NCBI GenBank assembly: GCA_003577005.1
Contig: QEUW01000160.1
Coordinates: 1 to 15,530, forward strand
Reading direction: 5' to 3'
DNA length: 15,530 nt
From: Chloroflexota bacterium
GTDB taxonomy: Bacteria > Chloroflexota > Anaerolineae > Caldilineales > Caldilineaceae
Below, piece after piece: positions 7,582 through 14,467 of the stretch (position 1 is its first letter; every line of letters starts with the position of its first letter). The notes beneath the pieces were generated by a model. That model did no database searches. It was not told the DNA's origin and was given only the letters and a program-made list of their open reading frames with translations. The translations under genes were made by a program, and so were the position numbers.

Positions 7582-8694
7582 TCATGGGGATTCGTCGTTG
7601 AGGTCTCCTGTACGGATGACGATCAGCTTATCGGCTGCTGATTCGGCCCCCCACACCTCGCCGGGCCGGCCCAAGATCTGCCGCACAGAGCCTGATGGGC
7701 TGGGCAGCGGAAACGCAGTGAACCTTTCGGTTTCCGGATCAAAACGCACCATGGCGTTGGCGCCAAAATCGCTGAGCCAGACCTTGTCGTCTTCATCCAC
7801 ATAGACCGCATAGGCGCGGGGATTGTCGCCAGGCAGCCGCCATTGGCGCCACGAACCATCGGCCGGGTCATAGACGCTGACCTGGCCGGCGTTCCACTCG
7901 CTCACCCAGATGCGCCCCTGGCTGTCGGACCAGACACGGCGGGCGCCCTGGCCGGGCGTAGGCGGTTCGATTACGGTCGCCTCACCGGTTTCGAAATCGA
8001 CATGGGCGATGTGGCTGCCAGCCAACGACGCATAGTAGATCTCACCAGCAGGCGTGGCGTCGATACCGTAGGGGCCGCGGCCGCGCGGCGCATCGTAGAC
8101 CTCCATCTCGCCGGTGGCCGGGTCCAGCCGGCCATAGACGCCGTTTTGCCCGGTAAACCAGAGGATGCCGTTGCCGTCAAAGGCAGGGGTGTTGAGATTG
8201 GCGCCCCGGCGCTCTGGTGGCAGATCAAAGCGCTGCACTTCCTCCGTCTCTGGCTCAACGCGCACAATGGCGTTGAGCCCGCCGTCGGTGATCCACGCTG
8301 CGCCATCCGGCCCAACAATGACGCCGTGGGGACGGGAGCCCTGCCCCAGGGGAATTTCTCGCACCTCGCCGGTGACCGGGTCCAGCCAGCCAAGCTTGCC
8401 GGCCGACTGCGCTGTATACCAGATGCCACCATCAAGTGCCGGCGCCACATCATGCGGGCCGGAGCCAGGGGGAACAGGATACTCTTGCACCGTGGGCAGA
8501 TCAGCCGGGTCGACAATAGTTTCGTTTGACTCTTCGGCGACGGGTGGCAACGTCGGCGCTGGTGTTGGGCTCGGCGGAAGGGCAGGGGGGGTGGTGGCCG
8601 CTGGTTGCTGGGGCGCAACCGGGGGTGTGCAGGCAACCATTAGCGTCAGGAACAGAGCTGGCAAGAGGCGAACAAGGCAATGATAAGCAGACAC
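7582..8694 (-). CDS. Streptogramin-lyase (Vgb)-like seven-bladed beta-propeller lipoprotein
   Basis: This 370-residue exported protein has a short signal sequence ending in LMVAC, with Cys22 as the likely lipidated residue. A Pro/Thr/Ala-rich linker (about 23-58) leads to a propeller (about 65-365). Seven blades can be counted from repeated phrases such as WYTAQSAGKLGWLDP, WITDGGLNAIVRVEP, WVSEWNAGQVSVYDP and WLSDFGANAMVRFDP. The fold matches virginiamycin B lyase and related NHL-type propellers, but no blade carries the H-x13-E-x-H pattern of the Vgb active site. Antibiotic lyase activity is therefore unlikely; ligand or carbohydrate binding at the cell surface is more plausible. The start is GTG8694, supported by GGAAGGAG at 8703-8710. 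It is the nearest upstream minus-strand gene to the giant surface protein, so both may serve the envelope. Confidence 0.85.
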   Translation of the reverse strand: MSAYHCLVRLLPALFLTLMVACTPPVAPQQPAATTPPALPPSPTPAPTLPPVAEESNETIVDPADLPTVQEYPVPPGSGPHDVAPALDGGIWYTAQSAGKLGWLDPVTGEVREIPLGQGSRPHGVIVGPDGAAWITDGGLNAIVRVEPETEEVQRFDLPPERRGANLNTPAFDGNGILWFTGQNGVYGRLDPATGEMEVYDAPRGRGPYGIDATPAGEIYYASLAGSHIAHVDFETGEATVIEPPTPGQGARRVWSDSQGRIWVSEWNAGQVSVYDPADGSWRQWRLPGDNPRAYAVYVDEDDKVWLSDFGANAMVRFDPETERFTAFPLPSPSGSVRQILGRPGEVWGAESAADKLIVIRTGDLNDESP

Positions 8695-8841
8695 AATGTT
8701 GACTCCTTCCGATTCGTCTACTAGGTTCGAACTTATTCATCTGCATCGTGAATTCTGTGAAGGAGGCTACCATTACTATCGACGCGCTTTCTAGACCAAT
8801 GCTTACAATATTGCGTTTACTCAAAAGCACGGACAAAGCGG

Positions 8842-8929
8842 CCAGGAGGGTCGTTTTGCCTGAGCCCGCCGGGGCCGAGAGCAAGGTCAGCCGCTGCAAC
8901 GCCGGAGCAAATTCGGTACGCTCTACGTT
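8842..8929 (-). pseudogene. Relic of a MalT/LuxR-type P-loop ATPase
   Basis: On the minus strand an open frame begins after a stop at 8930-8932 and reads ERTEFAPALQRLTLLSAPAG followed by SGKTTLLAALS. The phrase LTLLSAPAGSGKTTLLA is the Walker A segment of large LuxR/MalT-family transcriptional regulators. After about 30 residues the resemblance ends: the frame continues with composition unlike the family and runs into the 5' end of the lipoprotein gene. There is no Walker B motif, helical repeat region or HTH. I read this as a degraded fragment left by deletion or rearrangement, not as a working gene. Confidence 0.6.
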
Positions 8930-8935
8930 TTATAC

Positions 8936-8964
8936 TTCGTAATTCTCTGCGGCTGTGTTACAAT
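8936..8964 (+). promoter_or_regulatory. Candidate sigma-70 promoter for the first S41 peptidase
   Basis: TACAAT (8959-8964) is a good -10 match, and TTCGTA (8936-8941) a weak -35, with 17-bp spacing. Transcription would start near 8970, only a few bases before ATG8977. The peptidase gene has no visible Shine-Dalgarno sequence, so the message would be nearly leaderless. Confidence 0.4.
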
Positions 8965-8976
8965 CAGCAGTTACAT

Positions 8977-10215
8977 ATGCGAACCCGATTTTCTCGCTTT
9001 CTCTACCTGCCAGCATTTGTGGCCCTTGCGGTAATCTTTTTTGCGCTTGGGTACGTTTCCTACCCGCTGAGCCATCCTTTACTGACATCTCAGTCGTTTG
9101 TCGAGGTGGAGACGCCGCTCGAGAACGAGGATCCGGTCAATCTTCAACTCTTCTGGGAGGTCTGGCATCTCCTGGAGCGTGACTTTTATGGGGTTGAGCC
9201 TGAACCTGAAGCCCGCATCCACGGGATGCTCAAAGGCCTCGTCGAGTCATATCAAGATCCCTATACCGTCTTTTTGGAGCCACCCCAGGCCGCGCTCCAA
9301 GAAGATGCGTTACAGGGGGTCTACGGGGACATCGGTGTCGAGGTCGAGCGAAGAGAAGAAGGGTACTTTCTCTACCCGGAGCCCGGTTTGCCGGCCGCCA
9401 AGGCGGGTGTGCGGGTCGGTGACCAGCTCATTCGTATCGACAATCTGGTTGTATCCCCTCGACTGTCCCATGACGAGGTGCAAGCAAGCCTGCGCGGAGA
9501 CGCGAGGTCAAAGGTAGAGATAACCGTGTCGCGGGCAGAAGACGACGCCGCTGTGGAGTTGATCTTTCAGGTTGAGCGGGTTGAGATCGAAGCACAAAAC
9601 ACAACGTGGTGGATGCTGGACGAGGACCCGGCAACGGCGACGGTAGGCGTCATCAAACAGAAGATGTTTACCGACTACAGTGCGACCCAGATGCGCACCG
9701 CCCTCGCCGAATTGAAAGCCGCCGGCGCCGACCGTATCCTGCTCGACTTGCGCGATAATCGAGGTGGCACGGTCGAAACGGCTGTGGAGATCGCTGATAT
9801 GTGGATCGACAGCGGAGTGCTGTTGGTCGAACGTCATTCAGACGGAAGCGAAACCATCACCGAGGCAAAACCAGATGGCGAAGCGGGTGATCTTCCCCTG
9901 ATTGTTCTTATCAACGGCGGCACTGCCAGCGCCAGCGAAATAGTGGCCGGGGCACTACAGGATCATGGCCGCGCATTGCTCGTGGGCGAGCCGAGCTTTG
10001 GAAAGGGCTATTTGCAGTGGGTCCATCGGTTGTCCGACGAAAGCTCGCTCCAGGTGACGCACGCTGAGTGGCTCACACCGCATCGGCGCCTGGTTACCGG
10101 CGTAGGCTTGACGCCGGATGTGGTTGCAGAGCCTGGGAGCGATTTCATCGCTGAGGCGTTAGCTGTGTGGGCCTCATTAGCCGAGGATGCCCCGCAGGTT
10201 ATTGCCGGGCAGTAA
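8977..10215 (+). CDS. S41 carboxyl-terminal processing peptidase, membrane-anchored (first copy)
   Basis: This 412-residue serine peptidase of the CtpA/Tsp family trims or degrades extracytoplasmic proteins from their C-termini. An N-terminal TM anchor (about 8-29) places the catalytic part outside the membrane. A helical N-terminal region (LFWEVWHLLERDFYG) precedes a PDZ domain with IGVEV and GVRVGDQLIRID, then the protease core with LLDLRDNRGG. The catalytic site is intact: Ser318 in GGTASASEI, Lys343 in FGKG, and Gln347. The usual GSASASEI reads GTASASEI here. The start is ATG8977; no ribosome-binding site is visible and a promoter sits close by. A paralogue follows 108 bp downstream. The specific substrate is unknown; the exported proteins nearby are possible clients, but that is only positional inference. 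Confidence 0.93.
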   Translation: MRTRFSRFLYLPAFVALAVIFFALGYVSYPLSHPLLTSQSFVEVETPLENEDPVNLQLFWEVWHLLERDFYGVEPEPEARIHGMLKGLVESYQDPYTVFLEPPQAALQEDALQGVYGDIGVEVERREEGYFLYPEPGLPAAKAGVRVGDQLIRIDNLVVSPRLSHDEVQASLRGDARSKVEITVSRAEDDAAVELIFQVERVEIEAQNTTWWMLDEDPATATVGVIKQKMFTDYSATQMRTALAELKAAGADRILLDLRDNRGGTVETAVEIADMWIDSGVLLVERHSDGSETITEAKPDGEAGDLPLIVLINGGTASASEIVAGALQDHGRALLVGEPSFGKGYLQWVHRLSDESSLQVTHAEWLTPHRRLVTGVGLTPDVVAEPGSDFIAEALAVWASLAEDAPQVIAGQ

Positions 10216-10323
10216 TGTTCGCTTAAAGGCAGACTAGTTGCCGGGCACCTGCTTCCTGTTTCTGATTGGCATTGAAAAGGCAGTGCGCCAGGGTTGTGTA
10301 GATAGAGGAAAATCAACTAGGTT

Positions 10324-11628
10324 ATGCAGCAAATTGAAGGCCGTTCATCCGTTCCCACCGTCGCCCAGAAAGCTCTGGCTCAGCCGCTCCTGCTGGGGTG
10401 TGTGGCGCTTCTGATTTTGGGTTCTACCCTGCTATTGGGGCTGGCGCTGGGCTTTGGGCTGGGGCGCCTCAGCCAGACGGCGCTGGCATCATCTACGCTT
10501 CTCGGCAGTGGCAATGGTGTTGCCCAGGGCCGGCCTGCGCACGCCACTGAGGCGCTCAAAGGCAACTTTGACCTTTTCTGGGAGGCGCTAGACCTTGTCT
10601 ACCGCGATTACTATGGCGAGATCCCCGACGGCAGGGAGATCACTTATAGCGCGATTCGTGGGGTGGTGGGCGAGTTGGGCGACCCCAATACCTCCTTTAT
10701 GACCCCCGAAGAGGCAAACTTTTTCCGCTCTTCCATGGAGGGCAGCTTTGAAGGGATCGGCGCCCGCGTAGATTGGGACGAGGAGCGGGACACGGTGCGG
10801 ATCGTCGAGCCGTTCGAGAACCAGCCAGCCTGGCGTGCGGGCTTGAAACGAGGGGATCTGATCCTGGCCGTGGATGGCGAGTCGATCATCGGCACAAATT
10901 TGAATGATGCTATCCAAAAGATCCGGGGCCAAAAGGATACCCAGGTCCTCCTCACGATCGAACGCGAGGGCGAGGAAAGTCCACGCGATGTTGTGGTGAC
11001 GCGCGCTCGGATCGAGACACCGACTATCAGCACCGATCAGCTCGGCGCCGACGGCGAGATCGCCTATGTCCGCCTCTATTCGTTCAACCAGAATGCGGGC
11101 CATCTTGTACGCCAGGCCGTAACCGACGCCATGAAACGCAACCCGCGCGCACTCATCTTTGACCTGCGCGGCAACACGGGCGGTCTACTCCGCCAGGCCA
11201 TCGTGGTCGCCAGCATCTTTCTAGAAGATCAAACCGTGCTGCTCGAACGTTTTGCCAGTGGCAAAACAGAAACTTACAAGACCGAAGGCCGTGCGGTGGC
11301 GAAGGAGATCCCAATGGTCGTGCTGGTCAACGAGGGCAGCGCCAGCGCCAGCGAGATCGTCGCCGGTGCGCTCCAGGACAGCGGCCGCGCACACCTAGTG
11401 GGTGTCACCACCTTTGGCAAGGGGAGCGTCCAGTTGCCCCACACCCTGAGTGATGGCTCGATCATGCGCGTAACGATCGCACGTTGGTACACACCGCTGG
11501 ACCGTTCCATCGACGGCACTGGGCTACAGCCCGATACAGTCATCGAGTTGAGCGAGGAAGATCGCAGCCGCAACATCGATTCGCAACTGGAGGCGGCGGT
11601 AGAGTACCTGACAGAACAGTTGCAATAA
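10324..11628 (+). CDS. S41 carboxyl-terminal processing peptidase, membrane-anchored (second copy)
   Basis: This 434-residue paralogue of the preceding peptidase is closer to the family consensus. A hydrophobic anchor rich in Leu and Gly lies at about residues 20-48, followed by a linker, the helical segment LFWEALDLVYRDYYGE, a PDZ domain (GIGARVDWDEE and GLKRGDLILAVDGE), and a core with FDLRGNTGG. The catalytic residues are intact: Ser341 in EGSASASEI, Lys366 in FGKG, and Gln370. GAGGA at about 10306-10310 is a distant ribosome-binding site for ATG10324. The 108-bp gap before it has no clear terminator, so the two peptidase genes may be co-transcribed. Its role is C-terminal trimming or quality control of exported proteins. 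The pair probably arose by tandem duplication and then diverged in the anchor and PDZ regions. Confidence 0.95.
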   Translation: MQQIEGRSSVPTVAQKALAQPLLLGCVALLILGSTLLLGLALGFGLGRLSQTALASSTLLGSGNGVAQGRPAHATEALKGNFDLFWEALDLVYRDYYGEIPDGREITYSAIRGVVGELGDPNTSFMTPEEANFFRSSMEGSFEGIGARVDWDEERDTVRIVEPFENQPAWRAGLKRGDLILAVDGESIIGTNLNDAIQKIRGQKDTQVLLTIEREGEESPRDVVVTRARIETPTISTDQLGADGEIAYVRLYSFNQNAGHLVRQAVTDAMKRNPRALIFDLRGNTGGLLRQAIVVASIFLEDQTVLLERFASGKTETYKTEGRAVAKEIPMVVLVNEGSASASEIVAGALQDSGRAHLVGVTTFGKGSVQLPHTLSDGSIMRVTIARWYTPLDRSIDGTGLQPDTVIELSEEDRSRNIDSQLEAAVEYLTEQLQ

Positions 11629-11728
11629 TTAGGATTGGGGAGTAGAGAGTGGGGAACGGCACGCCTGTCTACCACTCCACGCCTCGATCTCTGGTAGCGT
11701 CAAAAACAGCTGAATATTTACAAAACTT
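11629..11728. other. Spacer with G-rich AGTAG/AGTGG stretch and weak hairpin before smpB
   Basis: This 100-bp spacer contains a purine-rich run (GGGGAGTAGAGAGTGGGGA, 11637-11655), part of which can pair with CCACTC (11672-11677) through GAGTGG (11647-11652). Runs of this kind are common as low-complexity intergenic repeats in Chloroflexota-like genomes. The AT-rich end before ATG11729 lacks a Shine-Dalgarno sequence. Confidence 0.35.
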
Positions 11729-12217
<489 letters not shown>

Positions 12218-12229
12218 GCGGAGGAAGCC

Positions 12230-12787
12230 ATGCGCACGACAACTGTGGAACTCTACCGTTGGACCCGCCAGGAATTTGAGCAACTGGCATCCATGGGTTT
12301 TTTTGATCCAGAGGAAAGATTAGAACTGATCGATGGAGAGATCTTCCACATGCCGGTGCAAAGCAGTTTTCATGCCACAGCAGTCTACAAAGCCGGTGAA
12401 TTACTACGTGACATTTACCAGAAAGGCTATCTGGTGCGTGTACAGATGCCACTGGCAATCGACGATTACTCCTTGCCAGAGCCAGATATTGCAGTGGTAC
12501 GTGGAAGCTGGCGCGATTATCGGGAGACGCATCCGGCGACTGCCGTATTGGTCGTTGAAGTGGCCGACTCGTCGCTCAACCACGACAAAACCCGCAAGCG
12601 CCCCCGCTATGCCCAGGCAGGAATCACCGAATATTGGATTTTGAATCTCACTGAGCACTGCCTGGAGGTTTATCGAGACCCGGCTGGCGGTGATTATCAG
12701 TCCTATACCCGGCTCGGCGCCAATGATGCTGTCTCCCCGTTATCGCATCCACACCTGTCGATCGCGGTGGCGGATCTGCTGCCGTAG
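12230..12787 (+). CDS. Uma2-family (DUF820) PD-(D/E)XK nuclease-like protein
   Basis: This 185-residue protein belongs to the Uma2/DUF820 family, which is widespread and multicopy in Cyanobacteria and Chloroflexota and has a restriction-endonuclease-like fold. Seen motifs are RLELIDGEI (30-38, with Glu37), LPEPDIAVV (82-90, with Asp86), VLVVEVADSSL (106-116, with Glu110) and Lys120 in a KTRKRPRYAQ context. These give a plausible metal-binding and catalytic set. GGAGGA at about 12219-12224 supports ATG12230, 12 bp after smpB. The biological role of the family is not established. The link to smpB is probably just operon packing, as these genes are often inserted beside housekeeping genes. Confidence 0.88.
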   Translation: MRTTTVELYRWTRQEFEQLASMGFFDPEERLELIDGEIFHMPVQSSFHATAVYKAGELLRDIYQKGYLVRVQMPLAIDDYSLPEPDIAVVRGSWRDYRETHPATAVLVVEVADSSLNHDKTRKRPRYAQAGITEYWILNLTEHCLEVYRDPAGGDYQSYTRLGANDAVSPLSHPHLSIAVADLLP

Positions 12788-12837
12788 CCTGCTGCTTTTT
12801 CGACCAACTCTGAACTCAGCCTCAACCACTTTGTCGA

Positions 12838-13968
12838 ATGAATGTTGACCACAGCGCAAGCGCCACACCGGCCAATCTAGACGTACCGCACGGTCAACTT
12901 CGTCTGCCCACCTTTCTGCCCGACGCTACATTGGGTGTTGTGCGCGCCGTGGACAGCGTTGACCTTGCCAATTGCGGTGTGCAAGCAGTCGTGATGAACA
13001 CGTTTCATCTGATGCAACACCCCGGTTCGTCCACCGTGCAGGCACTGGGCGGGCTGCACAAGATGGCCGGCTGGCCTGGCCCTATTGTCACCGATTCGGG
13101 TGGTTTTCAGGCCTACTCGCTCATCCGCCAGAATCCTAAATATGGTAAACTGACCGATGATGGCATCGTTTTCAGAGCAGAGGGCTCTAGTCGCAAGTTC
13201 CAACTCACCCCGGAGAAATGTGTGCAGCTCCAGGTCAGCTATGGCGCCGACGTGGTCATGTGTCTGGACGACTGCACCCATGTGGACGACACGGCGGAAA
13301 CGCAGGCTGAGGCGGTGCGGCGCACGATTGCCTGGGCCGGCCGCTGTAAGGTGGAATTTGAGCGCTTAATGCAGCAAAAAAAGCTCGGCGCGGCAGAACG
13401 ACCGCAGCTCTTTGCCGTTATCCAGGGGGGTGGTTCGGCAGAACTGCGACGCCAATGCGCCGAGGCGCTGCTGGAAATCGGCTTTGATGGCTTTGGCTAC
13501 GGCGGCTGGCCGCTGGACAGCGAAGGCGCACTGGTGACCGAAATGCTGGCCTATACTCGTGAACTGGTCCCGCTTGACTTTCTCATGCACGCGCTAGGTG
13601 TCGGCCATCCGGCGAACGTTACTACCTGCGTAGATATGGGCTACGGTCTCTTTGATAGCGCGCTCCCAACCCGGGATGCACGCCGAGGCCGCCTGTACAT
13701 CTTTACAGAGGCTGATGCGCAACCCACGCCCGTGAGTAACGACTGGTTTCGCTTTCTCTACATCACTGACGATAAATACATCAAAGCTGCCGAACCGGTC
13801 TCGCCGCACTGTGACTGTCTAACCTGTCGCCACTATACACGGGGCTACCTGCATCATCTTTTTCGCAGCAACGAGGCCGCATTTCAACGGCTGGCGACGA
13901 TCCACAATTTGCGTTTTATGGTTCGATTGATGGAGCGGCTGGCGATGCCGGTTGCGTCCGAAGTATAG
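12838..13968 (+). CDS. tgt: tRNA-guanine transglycosylase family protein, divergent substrate loop
   Basis: This 376-residue TIM-barrel enzyme of the Tgt family exchanges guanine at the wobble position of GUN-anticodon tRNAs for a queuosine precursor. It retains the base-binding TDSGGFQ (Asp86), LDDC (Asp144), VIQGG (Gln196), the nucleophile Asp273 in FDSALPTRDAR, and the zinc ligands Cys325, Cys327, Cys330 and His356 (TIHNL). It differs from ordinary bacterial Tgt in the substrate loop, where GGLxVGE becomes GGWPLDS (222-228), and in the N-terminal barrel strand (LPTFLPDATLG in place of TPVFMPVGT). NTFHLMQHPG replaces NTYHLxLRPG. ATG12838 has no clear ribosome-binding site. Active transglycosylation is likely; the base used may not be preQ1. 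The symbol denotes the family. Confidence 0.88.
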   Translation: MNVDHSASATPANLDVPHGQLRLPTFLPDATLGVVRAVDSVDLANCGVQAVVMNTFHLMQHPGSSTVQALGGLHKMAGWPGPIVTDSGGFQAYSLIRQNPKYGKLTDDGIVFRAEGSSRKFQLTPEKCVQLQVSYGADVVMCLDDCTHVDDTAETQAEAVRRTIAWAGRCKVEFERLMQQKKLGAAERPQLFAVIQGGGSAELRRQCAEALLEIGFDGFGYGGWPLDSEGALVTEMLAYTRELVPLDFLMHALGVGHPANVTTCVDMGYGLFDSALPTRDARRGRLYIFTEADAQPTPVSNDWFRFLYITDDKYIKAAEPVSPHCDCLTCRHYTRGYLHHLFRSNEAAFQRLATIHNLRFMVRLMERLAMPVASEV

Positions 13969-14032
13969 GGCGGACAAGCGTAAGATAAACGACGTCTTGC
14001 CCTACTTGCCATGCATCTAACGAGGACTGAAA

Positions 14033-14467
14033 GTGCCAAAATTAACGGAAACCAACACGCTCTATCTCCGTCTGGTCTGTATAGACCCACCGTTGACCGC
14101 AAAGAGATCGGATGGCGCCGAGTTTGGCCTGCAAGACAAGAAAGAAATCGTTCAGCTTGGCGAACTCCAGCCCGATGGTTCGCTCATTTTCACCTGCGCG
14201 GTGCAGGTACGTCCACGCCAGGGCGATGCGCCGCCTGATTTTGCCGGCCCGTTCGTCCACGGCCCCAGGGGCGACCGTTTTCTCTACCTGAGTTTGCGGG
14301 GCAGCGACGGCAGGTGGGTCAAACGGCTCAAGATCCCGTTGGCTGAGATCCCTTGGGCTGAAATCGGCAAAGTTCAACTTCAACAAGGAGGGCTCACAGC
14401 CACCGTGCCGGGGACTGGTGTGGCGCGTACCAGACCGCTAGAGGGGTGGCGCGCGTATGCGGGCTGA
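14033..14467 (+). CDS. DUF5990 family protein
   Basis: This 144-residue soluble protein of unknown function matches, by pattern, the DUF5990 family. The phrases are LRLVCIDPP (12-20), EFGLQ (30-34), SLIFTCAVQVR (50-60), DFAGPFVHGPRGDRFLYLS (69-87) and VKRLKIPLAEI. There is no signal peptide or membrane segment. The start is GTG14033, supported by GAGG at 14022-14025. Its 3' end overlaps the following glycosyltransferase gene by 11 bp, which indicates translational coupling. Family members I recall are small actinobacterial and Chloroflexota proteins without an assigned activity, and nothing here adds a function. Confidence 0.75.
   Translation: MPKLTETNTLYLRLVCIDPPLTAKRSDGAEFGLQDKKEIVQLGELQPDGSLIFTCAVQVRPRQGDAPPDFAGPFVHGPRGDRFLYLSLRGSDGRWVKRLKIPLAEIPWAEIGKVQLQQGGLTATVPGTGVARTRPLEGWRAYAG

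Larger units (their letters stand above)
8695..8976. other. Divergent intergenic region between propeller lipoprotein and S41 peptidase
   Basis: This 282-bp gap separates divergent transcription units. It holds the lipoprotein ribosome-binding site (8703-8710), the P-loop relic (8842-8929) and a candidate promoter for the plus-strand peptidase (8936-8964). The part next to the lipoprotein (about 8711-8820) is AT-richer than its surroundings and would suit a minus-strand promoter, though I could not fix its -35 and -10 boxes with confidence. Confidence 0.5.

Noticed and set aside
7843..8529. Plus-strand 228-codon open frame opposite the propeller lipoprotein
   Set aside because: It is antisense to repeated propeller blades that are clearly coding, and its own translation shows no domain or motif.
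8501..8899. Minus-strand 132-codon frame as an intact ATPase gene
   Set aside because: Only the Walker A portion is recognisable; the rest lacks family features and overlaps the lipoprotein gene in another frame.
13969..14032. Terminator between tgt and the DUF5990 gene
   Set aside because: GGGC and GCCC can pair only over about five bases with mismatches inside, and no T-run follows.
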